This document shows, one piece after another, positions 1 to 7,915 of a DNA stretch of 33,764 nucleotides. Every line of letters begins with the position of its first letter. Position 1 is the first letter of the stretch. Position numbers and translations under genes: made by a program. The notes beneath the pieces are model-generated. The model ran no database searches. It saw nothing but the letters and a program-made list of their open reading frames with translations, and had not been told where the DNA came from. The DNA is from Comamonas odontotermitis. Lineage in GTDB: Bacteria > Pseudomonadota > Gammaproteobacteria > Burkholderiales > Burkholderiaceae_C. The stretch lies in contig NZ_JACHKZ010000038.1 in NCBI RefSeq assembly GCF_014207855.1, positions 1 to 33,764 of the forward strand, read 5' to 3'.

Positions 1-1
1 C

Positions 2-40
2 ACCGAGCTGGGCACGCCCCAAACGGTGGCCGTGGCATAA
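2..40 (+). CDS. C-terminal end of an unidentified upstream gene (partial)
   Basis: One reading frame is open from the window edge to a TAA stop at 38-40 and would encode the last 12 residues TELGTPQTVAVA. No domain can be recognised in so short a piece. It is called because the next gene starts about 58 bp downstream on the same strand and no other frame in this stretch looks better. It could equally be chance, since only 13 codons are visible. Confidence 0.3.
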   Translation, partial: TELGTPQTVAVA

Positions 41-98
41 CTACGTCTGGGGTTTGGGGAGACTCAGTCTCAAACCGATTTATGCAACAAAGCCAACC

Positions 99-569
99 AT
101 GTGGAAAACAACATCGGCCATGTGCCTGCTCGCGGCCTTTTTGACGGGTTGCGCTTCGGTCAATATGGCAAGCAAAGAAGAGTCAGCCAAAGCCAAGACC
201 TTCCAACCACCCAGCGCAGGCAACGCTGGCCTCTACGTCTACCGCAACAGCGTGTTCGGTGCAGCGCTCAAGAAGGACATCACGATCGATGGCAAGTGCC
301 TCGGCGAGAGCGCATCCAAAGTGTTTTTCTACACCGAGGTCGAAGGCGGCAAGAGCCACAGAATCGAGACCGAGTCAGAGTTCTCCCCGAACGGCATTGA
401 TTTAACGACCGAGCCGGACAAGACCTATTTTGTCCGCCAATACATCAAGATGGGCGCCTTTGTGGGCGGTGCCAATTTGGAAATTGTGCCTGCCGAACAA
501 GGCAAGGCAGACCTAGCAGAGCTGGAAATGGCAGTGCCGGGGAAGTGCGGCGAAAGGCGCGTTCAATAA
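99..569 (+). CDS. DUF2846-type lipoprotein
   Basis: Encodes a protein of 156 aa. The chosen ATG at 99 gives a lipoprotein signal peptide (basic Lys, hydrophobic stretch MCLLAAFL, lipobox LTGC with the Cys near residue 17). A longer frame can start at a TTG at 54 but this would bury the signal peptide. The mature part contains a LYVYRN segment, a central KDITIDGKCLGE turn and a late YFVRQYIKMGAFVGGANLEIV segment, which resembles the DUF2846 family of small exported beta-rich proteins. The function of that family is not known. The gene stands alone: the upstream frame ends at 40 and a strong terminator follows at 635. The predicted location is a membrane anchored in the envelope. Family assignment comes from pattern memory, so the lipoprotein call is firmer than the domain call. 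Confidence 0.8.
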   Translation: MWKTTSAMCLLAAFLTGCASVNMASKEESAKAKTFQPPSAGNAGLYVYRNSVFGAALKKDITIDGKCLGESASKVFFYTEVEGGKSHRIETESEFSPNGIDLTTEPDKTYFVRQYIKMGAFVGGANLEIVPAEQGKADLAELEMAVPGKCGERRVQ

Positions 570-634
570 GCATTGGCCAAGCGCAATGACTTAGCGATTC
601 CATCGAGAGAACTCCGGGAGGAGCATAAGTTGAG

Positions 635-673
635 AATGGCCCTTGCTCTCTATAAAGAGCAAGGGCCATTTTT
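635..673 (+). terminator. Strong intrinsic terminator after the DUF2846 gene
   Basis: A perfect 15-bp inverted repeat (635-649 with 656-670) encloses a 6-nt loop CTATAA. The stem begins AATGGCCC and ends GGGCCATT, followed directly by TTT. The stem has A's on its left flank and T's on its right, so it could also stop minus-strand transcription arriving from the 1256-aa protein gene, whose stop codon is about 120 bp away. Confidence 0.88.
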
Positions 674-794
674 GATTGGGGGCTGGCGGCCTGCTGACTT
701 GCGGTCGATGCGAAAACGACGGCTGCAGGGAGGCTAGCGTCGGCAGTGGATCAGGAGAGAAGGCGATGCGTCTCCTCCCCTCTCTCCGCCTGAA

Positions 795-3700
795 TCACCG
801 CACTTGCTGGCGGCGCAATCCGGCCACGGCGAATCCGGCCAGGACAATGGAGAGCAACATCAGCGCCCATTGACCCAATGATGGAACGGGTGCGGGCACG
901 GAGGGGTTGCCTCCGGTATCCTGCTGCGTCAGCGTGTTGGTCACGTTGATGGTGAGCGCCGCAGATGGGCCGATGGCCGCAGTCGGGTTGGGGCTGATGG
1001 CTGGCGAACCAGACCACATATATCCTGCAGGCGCTGTAGGCGGCGTGTCTTCGGTGACGGTGCAGGCATCGCCATCAAGGAATCGCAACGCGACACCGGT
1101 GCCGGTGGTAGCGCCTGCGGCAACAGTGGCAGACCATTTCTGCGGTGCCTGCGCACCGCAGGTGATCGTGCCGGTAAAGGTCATCGCCGCTGGCAAACCA
1201 CCTGCTGGTGCGCCGTTGACGGTCTTCACCACGGTCAGCGTACTGGTATTGGCTTGCAGCGTGTTGGTCACGTTGATGGTGAGCGCCGCAGATGGGCCGA
1301 TGGCCGCAGTCGGGTTGGGGCTGATCGTTGGTGCACCCGTCCATGTGTACCCGGCGGGCGCCGTGGGCGGTGTGTTTTCGGTGATGGAGCAGGTGTCACC
1401 GTCAGTGAATCGCAGTGCAGTGCCGGTGCCAGTGGTTGCACCAGCGGCCACGGTGACAGACCAGTTCTGCGGTGTCTGTGCACCGCAGGTGATCGTGCCG
1501 GTAAAGGTCATCGCCGCTGGCAAACCGCTTGCTGGTGCGCCATTGACGGTCTTCACCACGGTCAGCGTACTGGTATTGGCTTGCAGTGTGTTGGTCACGT
1601 TGATGGTGAGTGCCGCAGATGGGCCGATGGCCGCAGTCGGGTTGGGGCTGATCGTTGGTGCGCCCGTCCATGTGTACCCAGCGGGCGCCGTGGGCGGCGT
1701 ATTTTCGGTGATGGAGCAGGTGTCACCGTCAGTGAATCGCAGTGCAGTGCCGGTGCCAGTGGTTGCACCAGCGGCCACGGTGACAGACCAGTTCTGCGGT
1801 GTCTGCGCACCGCAGGTGATCGTGCCGGTAAAGGTCATCGCTGCGGGCAAACCGCTTGCTGGTGCGCCGTTGACGGTCTTCACCACGGTCAGCGTACTGG
1901 TATTGGCTTGCAGTGTGTTGGTCACGTTGATGGTGAGTGCCGCAGATGGGCCGATGGCCGCAGTCGGGTTGGGGCTGATCGTTGGTGCACCCGTCCATGT
2001 GTACCCAGCGGGCGCCGTGGGCGGTGTGTTTTCGGTAATGGAGCAGGTGTCGCCGTCAATGAATCGCAGTGCTGTGCCGGTGCCAGTGGTTGCACCAGCG
2101 GCCACGGTGACAGACCAGTTCTGCGGTGTCTGCGCACCGCAGGTGATCGTGCCGGTAAAGGTCATCGCCGCTGGCAAACCGCTTGCTGGTGCGCCATTGA
2201 CGGTCTTCACCACGGTCAGCGTACTGCTCGGCACAATTTGCAGATTGACCGTACTGCTGTTGGAGGACTGGATCGGGTCGACCACACCGGGCGCCACAAC
2301 CGCATAGGCCGTATTTGGGTAGGTGCCGGGTGTTGAGCCAGCCGTGCCGGTAATCAGGAAGCGCACCACACCGCCGCTACCAATCGAAGTAATGGTGCTG
2401 CTCACGGTGCGTGTACTCGCGTCGTAATTCACGCTGCCGCAGGTGGCAGGTGCCGTCAGCGTGGAGCAACTGGCGCTGCCGTAGTTGAAGCCGATTGGCA
2501 GCGGATCACTGAATGCGATGCCGCTGGTATCTGCCGGGCCAGCGCTGGCAACGTCAATGGTGTATGTCACCGCGCCGCCGCTCACCGTGGTCACCGGTGA
2601 GACCGATTTGTTCACGGAGATATCTGCGCAGGTCAGCAGCAGTGCAACCGATCTGTTGTTGTTGTATGAATCCGGATCGGTAACACCAGTTGGCGGCGTT
2701 ACGGAGGCGAAATTCTGAATGTCACCCGAGCCACTTGTGCAAGGGGCAACGATGTCCGTTGCGACCAGTGTGTAGACGATCGTCAACGCCCCACCGGAGG
2801 GCAACTGAGGCACTGTCGTGGAGTACAGGTAATTGTCATTGGCACCCACGCCCGAATAGTTGTGGAATGCAGAATTCGCCGGGCACTGCGCGCCAGCGCT
2901 TGGCGTGCAACTCACAAACGTCGCTGCCAGATTCGTGGCGTTTCCCTGGCCGTAGCCACGCAGAAAATCGCTGATCAATGATCCATTTGCCGCACTTGGG
3001 CCCGCGTTGTTGACAGTAACGGTGTAGGTAACGGGTGCGCCGGAGACATAGTTCGCCGGGCTCTGCGTCTTGGTAACCGACAGATCCGCCTGCGGGCAGG
3101 CAGCAGCAGCTGGTTTGAGCAGTGCCACAGAGCTTGCATCGTTGTTCGAGCTCGAATCGGTCGTGCCTGCTGGTGCGGATATGAAGGCGAAATTCTGAAT
3201 ATCACCGTTGCTCGTGCCGCAAGGCGCTGCAAGGTCGGTCGGCGTCATCGTGTAGACGATCGTGAGCGAACCGCCTGCAGGAAACTGAGGGATCGTCGTG
3301 GAGAACAGGTAGTTATCGTAAGCGCCTACGCCAGAGTAATTTTGAAAAGCCGAGTTCGCGGGGCATTGCGCGCCGCCAGCAGCTGTGCAGCTGACGAAGT
3401 TCGCTACCAGGTTGGTGTAGTTACCAGTGCCATAGGTCCGCATGAAATCTCTGATCACCGCACCGTTGGCTGCGTTCGGGCCGGCATTGCTGACCGTGAC
3501 GGTATAGGTGACCGGTACCCCCGAGGCGTAGCTGTTCGGGCTTTGGGTCTTGATGACCGACAGATTGACTGGCGGGCAGGCGGGAGCGGCCGGTTTGAGC
3601 AGTGCAACCGATGATGCATTGTTATTGGAGTTCGAATCCGTGGTCCCAGCCGGAGGCGAGACAAACGCGAAGTTCTGGATGTCGCCATTGCCTGTTCCGC

Positions 3701-4565
3701 AGGGCGCCACCGTGTCCGTTGGCAGCAGGGTGTAGACAATCGTCAGCGAGCCGTTGGCAGGCAGTTTGGGCACCGTGGTGGAGTACAGGTAGTTGTCATT
3801 CGCGCCAACCCCGGAGTAATTGAGAAAGGCCGAGTTTGCAGGACATTGGGCGCCGCCACCGGCGGTGCAGCTGACGAAGGTCGCCACCAGGTTGGTGTAG
3901 TTGCCCGTTGCATAGGTGCGCAGGAAATCACTGATCCGTGCGCCATCGGCGGCTGCCGGGCCGGCATTGGCAATCGTGACCGTATAGGTAACGGGTACAC
4001 CAGAGGTGTAGGTCGCTGAACTCTGCGTCTTGGTTACCGACAGGTCGGTCACGTATGACATCGATGTGCTGACGGCGCTGGTATTGGACGCAGGCTTGGG
4101 GTCGCTCACACCAGCGGGGACGGTAATCGTCGCCGTATTGGTCAATGAGGTGGGACCTGTTGCCGGGAAGTTGCCGGTGATCTGAATCGTTACCTTGCCC
4201 TGGTTGGGAAATAGTGCCAAGGTGCCAGATACCGAGGTGTTGCTTACCGAGAGGTTGGTCGGGCACTGGGCGCCTGCACTTGCACTGACGCAAGACATCG
4301 CGACGTTGCTGACGCCGGCGGGAAGCGTATCAATGAAGGTGGCGCCATCGCTGGAATCGGGGCCATTGTTGTCCATCACCAAGGTATAGGTGAACGTACC
4401 TCCACCAAATGCCGAGGAAGGCCCGCTCTTGGTCACCTGCAGATCGGCCGATTGCGCAAAACTGGCTGCAGGTGCGAGCAATAAGAGTGCGGCGCAGATG
4501 GCAAAGGCTGCCGAGGCCGCACTCTTTGCCTTCACCAAGGCACACAAAAGGTGAGTCATTTTCAT
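795..4565 (-). CDS. Large exported DUF11/DUF5979 repeat protein with IPTL-type C-terminal sorting signal
   Basis: A protein of 1256 aa. Residues 1-38 form a signal peptide (positive start, long Ala/Leu core, AASFAQ cleavage region). Residues about 40-170 are a first DUF11-like module (DLQVTKSGP). Residues 174-653 are three 160-aa DUF11-like modules in tandem, each beginning with a SVxKTQS motif and containing a YSGVGA segment. A further DUF11-like module covers about 654-780. Residues 781-1216 are four 109-aa modules (STLTVVKTVNG... to NVTNTL) resembling DUF5979 stalk domains. The tail has VPSLGQWALMLLS, a hydrophobic helix and RRQQVR, matching the IPTL-CTERM sorting layout. In such proteins exosortase H is thought to cut the tail and pass the protein to the cell surface or outside. 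The start ATG at 4565 has only a weak upstream GGAAAA. The four modules 781-1216 are nearly identical, implying recent duplication or gene conversion. A role as a surface stalk or adhesin is inferred only. Confidence 0.9.
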   Translation of the reverse strand: MKMTHLLCALVKAKSAASAAFAICAALLLLAPAASFAQSADLQVTKSGPSSAFGGGTFTYTLVMDNNGPDSSDGATFIDTLPAGVSNVAMSCVSASAGAQCPTNLSVSNTSVSGTLALFPNQGKVTIQITGNFPATGPTSLTNTATITVPAGVSDPKPASNTSAVSTSMSYVTDLSVTKTQSSATYTSGVPVTYTVTIANAGPAAADGARISDFLRTYATGNYTNLVATFVSCTAGGGAQCPANSAFLNYSGVGANDNYLYSTTVPKLPANGSLTIVYTLLPTDTVAPCGTGNGDIQNFAFVSPPAGTTDSNSNNNASSVALLKPAAPACPPVNLSVIKTQSPNSYASGVPVTYTVTVSNAGPNAANGAVIRDFMRTYGTGNYTNLVANFVSCTAAGGAQCPANSAFQNYSGVGAYDNYLFSTTIPQFPAGGSLTIVYTMTPTDLAAPCGTSNGDIQNFAFISAPAGTTDSSSNNDASSVALLKPAAAACPQADLSVTKTQSPANYVSGAPVTYTVTVNNAGPSAANGSLISDFLRGYGQGNATNLAATFVSCTPSAGAQCPANSAFHNYSGVGANDNYLYSTTVPQLPSGGALTIVYTLVATDIVAPCTSGSGDIQNFASVTPPTGVTDPDSYNNNRSVALLLTCADISVNKSVSPVTTVSGGAVTYTIDVASAGPADTSGIAFSDPLPIGFNYGSASCSTLTAPATCGSVNYDASTRTVSSTITSIGSGGVVRFLITGTAGSTPGTYPNTAYAVVAPGVVDPIQSSNSSTVNLQIVPSSTLTVVKTVNGAPASGLPAAMTFTGTITCGAQTPQNWSVTVAAGATTGTGTALRFIDGDTCSITENTPPTAPAGYTWTGAPTISPNPTAAIGPSAALTINVTNTLQANTSTLTVVKTVNGAPASGLPAAMTFTGTITCGAQTPQNWSVTVAAGATTGTGTALRFTDGDTCSITENTPPTAPAGYTWTGAPTISPNPTAAIGPSAALTINVTNTLQANTSTLTVVKTVNGAPASGLPAAMTFTGTITCGAQTPQNWSVTVAAGATTGTGTALRFTDGDTCSITENTPPTAPAGYTWTGAPTISPNPTAAIGPSAALTINVTNTLQANTSTLTVVKTVNGAPAGGLPAAMTFTGTITCGAQAPQKWSATVAAGATTGTGVALRFLDGDACTVTEDTPPTAPAGYMWSGSPAISPNPTAAIGPSAALTINVTNTLTQQDTGGNPSVPAPVPSLGQWALMLLSIVLAGFAVAGLRRQQVR
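918..2225 (-). repeat. Tandem array of four 327-bp near-identical coding repeats
   Basis: Units lie at 1899-2225, 1572-1898, 1245-1571 and 918-1244 and encode 109 aa each. The landmark GTACTG recurs at 2221, 1894, 1567 and 1240, exactly 327 bp apart. The first three units differ at only a handful of bases (for example FIDGD against FTDGD). The last is more diverged (FLDGDACTVTED), as expected for an end unit. In-frame unit length means copy number can change without breaking the gene. Confidence 0.95.
2607..4046 (-). repeat. Tandem array of three 480-bp coding repeats
   Basis: Units lie at about 3567-4046, 3087-3566 and 2607-3086 and encode 160 aa each. The landmark GTA(G/A)TT(G/A)TC recurs at 3789, 3309 and 2829, exactly 480 bp apart. 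These units are clearly more diverged from each other than the 327-bp units in the same gene, so this array is older. Unit boundaries are set at the SVxKTQ motif and could be shifted by convention. Confidence 0.9.
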
Positions 4566-5462
4566 AGCGTGTTTTCCAGATACGATCTATCCGAATTTCT
4601 TTGCGCGAAGCGCTATTCATTGCTGTGGCGCATGGAAGCCACAGTCCACTCCAGAGGAAGACCAGCAGATCGATCATCCAACCCGGCGGGGACTATCAAC
4701 GCCTGATCAGTGCCACAGTTGCTACTACCGCAGCAGGGCAATGCCTATATGCCAATCACGCGAGTAAAGACGTCAGCCCATGTGGCTTGGGAGGGAGACT
4801 TCACTCGTCTGCAAGAAGAGACGGCGATCCAGCAGCAATAACGTGGGGTTCGGCACCTTCGCTGCAGCGCAGCTTTGTTGGTGCGAGTTCGCGGTTTGAC
4901 CTACGCAGCACCCACACCCATGTGCACTGCCAGAGCAGTCACTCGCATGGTCAACGTAGGGAGAGGCTTGTGAGATTGCATGAATATCTTTCTGTTTATC
5001 AAATCAATTCACAAGAATTATTCAATTTTATCAATCAAATACCAACTAGTTCCCCCACATTCGCGCACCATAGTGACAATTGTTTACACCACTACTGCAC
5101 AGCAGAGACAAACAACGGACCACCCAAAATAGCCGGTCGCTATTTGGCGCATGGGGGAATATGAGAGGGGCGCATCGCTAACGAAGCTCTGTCGGATCGG
5201 AGCCACTGCAGTCCAAGTTTGGTGCGCCAGAGGCAGAGGGTTGTGCCGGATAGGGCCCAGTATCCGCTGCAGCTGCGCTGTGCGACGTGCCGAACCGGGT
5301 ATTTCATTAACCAATGGCGCGGCCAGAGGCAGGCATCCATCGCCACCTCCTTCGCGGTAAACACCACGATATACCAGGAGATCACCCCTGCAAGCAGGGT
5401 CTGCGGCCTAGGTACTGCCCGCCAGATTCAAGGAGGGGCTGCGCGCCCCCTCCTCACCTGGA
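4566..5462. other. 897-bp gap between two IPTL-type genes; no convincing gene
   Basis: Several short open frames cross this stretch on both strands but none shows a recognisable protein, a ribosome site or a plausible signal peptide. The part at about 4980-5065 is distinctly AT-rich compared with its surroundings. It could contain the promoter of the minus-strand 1256-aa gene, although it lies over 400 bp upstream of that start. The right edge carries the hairpin that follows the next minus-strand gene (5432-5453). Confidence 0.5.
5432..5453 (-). terminator. GC-rich hairpin just after the 711-aa gene, possible terminator
   Basis: GGAGGGG at 5432-5438 pairs with CCCCTCC at 5447-5453 around an 8-nt loop, only 9 bp beyond the stop codon of the minus-strand gene. 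On that strand the stem is followed by CTTGAATC rather than a T-run. It is therefore an imperfect intrinsic terminator and may work instead as a 3'-end stabiliser. Confidence 0.5.
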
Positions 5463-7598
5463 TCACTGCGCTTGAACGCGACGCAAACCAATCAATGCGA
5501 ACGCGACAACAGCGATGGAAAGCAATATCAGCGCCCACTGATTCAGTGATGGAACGGGCGCGGGTGTATCCAGCGTGGCGGGAGCGATCTGTACTGCATC
5601 CGCGCTTGCGCTGCACTGCGCCTGCCCATTGAGGCACAACTCAGGAGCGGTGGGTGTGGCCGTGGCCGTATTGACGATGGATGTACCCTGGCCCGACGCA
5701 GCGACTACCGCCGACAGCGTGAAGGTGGCCGACGCCTGAGGATCCAGACCGCTCAACACTACAGCCAGCGGCAAGGAGCCACTGGTATTCGCTCCACATG
5801 CGCCTGTGCACGTCCAGGTACCGCTTTCAAACCCGGCCGGCAGCGGATCGGCAATGGCAATGGGCTGAGTCACAGCTACACCGGTAGGGTTGCTGACCTG
5901 TACCGTGTATTGCACGGTATCGCCGACCTTGGCGGTCGCCTCACTGGCGCGCGTTTTGCTGATCTGTACGCCGCCAAGTACGGCCACTGTGGCCGAAGCC
6001 GTGCATGGGCTTGCGCCACTGCTGCATTGGCCGTCGCCGGGGGTCACACTTACTGCATTGGTGGCGGAGTTGCTTGAGCCTGCCGCCACCGATGCTACAG
6101 CGTAGTTCAATGCACCACCTGCAGGCAATGTCAAGCCAGTCAGGCTGATGGATCCAGCACCAGATGCCGATGGGCAGACGGCACCTCCGCTGGCCGAACA
6201 GGTCCATGCTGCACTGCTCCAATCGGAGGTAAGCGGATCGCTCACAGCAATGCCCGTGCCGGCCACGGGCCCTGCATTGGCGATGGAGACGGTGAAATGT
6301 GCCGCCGCGCCAGCCATGACGCTGGTCTCTGCCACCGATTTGCTGACCTGGATGCTGGCAATGGGGGGACATGCCAGGGATGCGGTGGCATTTTGCTGCG
6401 CCGCGCCGCTGGCAGTTGTAAATTCGACACCCGCATCAATGGTGTTGATGACCGCCGTATTGGTGCATGCCGCAACTGCCGAAACCGGCCAGGTGACGGT
6501 AGCGGTAATCGTACATCCGGCAGAAGGCAGGGTGGCGCCATCCAGCGCCAGAGCAGTTTGACCAGGGCTTCCCGTGAGAGTGCCGCCGCTGCAAGTCGTG
6601 GTAGGAGCACTGGCCAGTTGCAGAGGAGAAGGTAGATTGTCATGCACCACCAGATTAGAGACTGGCGCGCCTGGCTGAAATACCCCTGCTGCATCCGTAT
6701 AGCCACCGTTGTTGTTGATGCGGATTGTGAGCACGGAAGTTCCCCCCACCGCTACGCTATTGGGGCTGAACGATTTATTGATACTGGGCGAGAGACTGCA
6801 TGCGCCGCCCGGTGCCGTGGCATTGATGAAGGCAGTGGAAATTTTGCCCTGGTTGCCCGAATAGCGCACGGAATCAAACATGCTGACATCGGTGCTCTGG
6901 AAAAGGCAAGCCCCTTGTGGAGCGCCATTGCCATCAAGATACGACTGCTCGATGGGAACCACCATGGTCGAAGCCCCAGGTACGGTATCTGAACTCGGAG
7001 GAATCGGTGCCGACTGCGGCGTATACAGGGTGTTGTTCAGAGGAACTCCTGTATAGGCCCCATAGGAATGCCCGCCCATCACAGGCAAGCCTGCAAACGC
7101 ACCGGCGTAGATGCTGCGCGTATTCAAGATCTGCGGCTCGCCGCTGCCCCCTCTGATGGTGGTGCTCAGCGCCAGTGTCCAGTCGTTCTTGGCCGCAATA
7201 AACGCAGGCATGAATGACAAGTGCTCATCAAAATTGAAGAAGGCGCGAGCCGTGCGTTGCCGCATGCCGTCTGAAATGACGGTAATGGCCGCCTGGTTGG
7301 CCGCTACATATACCGTGCAGGTCACCACAATATCGTAGGGGCCCGTGGCAGGCGACAAGTCCTGCATCGTCAAAGGCGAGACATTGTTATTCAGCTTACC
7401 CGGCATGGCGACCACAGTATGGGTAGGCTGCAACGCCGTGAACTCGGAGATGCAGTTGTTATTGATGGTGATCGCATCACCCGCAGTTTCTGCAGTGGTC
7501 AACACCAGAATCTTGGCTGCCAATGCATGGCCACTGAATGCAATCGAGGCCGCCGCCAGCAAGCCCGCCTTGAAAAAATTACGAAAATTTCTTTTCAT
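5463..7598 (-). CDS. Exported DUF11-containing protein with IPTL-type C-terminal signal and an unrecognised N-terminal domain
   Basis: A protein of 711 aa if the ATG at 7598 (MKRNFRNFFKAG) is used. An ATG four codons upstream (7610) is possible, and neither has a strong ribosome site. The signal peptide ends near SGHALAA. In the numbering from the 7610 ATG, residues about 33-275 (starting KILVLTTAETAGDAI) form a domain I do not recognise. It contains several Cys residues and an AFFNFDEHLSFMPAFI segment. Residues 276-415 (SINKSFSPNS) and about 418-540 (IQVSKSVAETS) are DUF11-like beta-sandwich modules, and 548-680 (VQISKTRASEA) is a third. The tail is VPSLNQWALILLS, a hydrophobic helix and GLRRVQAQ, almost the same as the tail of the 1256-aa protein, so both are probably handled by the same sorting enzyme. 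Surface display is inferred and the function is unknown. Confidence 0.88.
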   Translation of the reverse strand: MKRNFRNFFKAGLLAAASIAFSGHALAAKILVLTTAETAGDAITINNNCISEFTALQPTHTVVAMPGKLNNNVSPLTMQDLSPATGPYDIVVTCTVYVAANQAAITVISDGMRQRTARAFFNFDEHLSFMPAFIAAKNDWTLALSTTIRGGSGEPQILNTRSIYAGAFAGLPVMGGHSYGAYTGVPLNNTLYTPQSAPIPPSSDTVPGASTMVVPIEQSYLDGNGAPQGACLFQSTDVSMFDSVRYSGNQGKISTAFINATAPGGACSLSPSINKSFSPNSVAVGGTSVLTIRINNNGGYTDAAGVFQPGAPVSNLVVHDNLPSPLQLASAPTTTCSGGTLTGSPGQTALALDGATLPSAGCTITATVTWPVSAVAACTNTAVINTIDAGVEFTTASGAAQQNATASLACPPIASIQVSKSVAETSVMAGAAAHFTVSIANAGPVAGTGIAVSDPLTSDWSSAAWTCSASGGAVCPSASGAGSISLTGLTLPAGGALNYAVASVAAGSSNSATNAVSVTPGDGQCSSGASPCTASATVAVLGGVQISKTRASEATAKVGDTVQYTVQVSNPTGVAVTQPIAIADPLPAGFESGTWTCTGACGANTSGSLPLAVVLSGLDPQASATFTLSAVVAASGQGTSIVNTATATPTAPELCLNGQAQCSASADAVQIAPATLDTPAPVPSLNQWALILLSIAVVAFALIGLRRVQAQ

Positions 7599-7610
7599 TT
7601 GAGCAACCAT

Positions 7611-7915
7611 TGATTGATATTACAAATTTATCGGTGCATGTTACATCAATCAATTGGCTGGAACCAATGGCGGTTAACCAAGCATCTATAACAAAGATCA
7701 GCTTGTCAGCCCGCGGGTTCTGAGACCGCCGTGCCCCTTGTTTCAACAAGCCTCGGCACCGGCCAATACCGCCATCAATTCCAGGCATTCTTGGCATTCT
7801 TGGCATTCTTGGCATTCACGCCACCAAGTCAGAAGATAGATCATTGCTTCAAGCGATACATCACTCATAGCAAAAACAAAACTTAAAAAATTACCGGCAT
7901 GTTAATTTTGCTTAC
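7611..7915. other. Divergent intergenic region between two IPTL-type genes
   Basis: This 305-bp region should hold promoters for the minus-strand 711-aa gene and the plus-strand 838-aa gene. Seen in it: an inverted repeat ATTGG-N6-CCAAT at 7653-7668, an AT-rich stretch at 7612-7632, a short 9-bp tandem repeat at 7784-7817, and an A-rich stretch just before the 838-aa gene (about 7868-7895). No small gene with a credible start was found. Confidence 0.55.
7784..7817. repeat. 9-bp microsatellite-like tandem repeat (GGCATTCTT x 3.8)
   Basis: Units GGCATTCTT begin at 7784, 7793 and 7802, with a partial fourth GGCATTC at 7811. They lie about 100 bp upstream of the start codon of the 838-aa surface protein and about 185 bp upstream of the divergent 711-aa gene. 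Such repeats can change length by slippage; an effect on promoter spacing is possible but unproven. Confidence 0.9.

Noticed and set aside
918..2225. Regularly spaced repeats considered as a CRISPR array
   Set aside because: The units are 327 bp, contiguous, coding and without short repeat-spacer structure.
907..2307. 466-codon open frame on the plus strand opposite the 327-bp repeats, itself repetitive
   Set aside because: It is the antisense shadow of the four coding repeats. Repetition of the sense strand creates a repetitive antisense frame. It lacks a signal peptide or known fold, and the sense frame has a complete signal-to-tail architecture.
4601..5164. 187-codon plus-strand open frame in the gap between two surface-protein genes
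   Set aside because: Composition changes abruptly along its length, there is no ribosome site, and no domain or signal peptide is visible. Kept only as part of the gap description.
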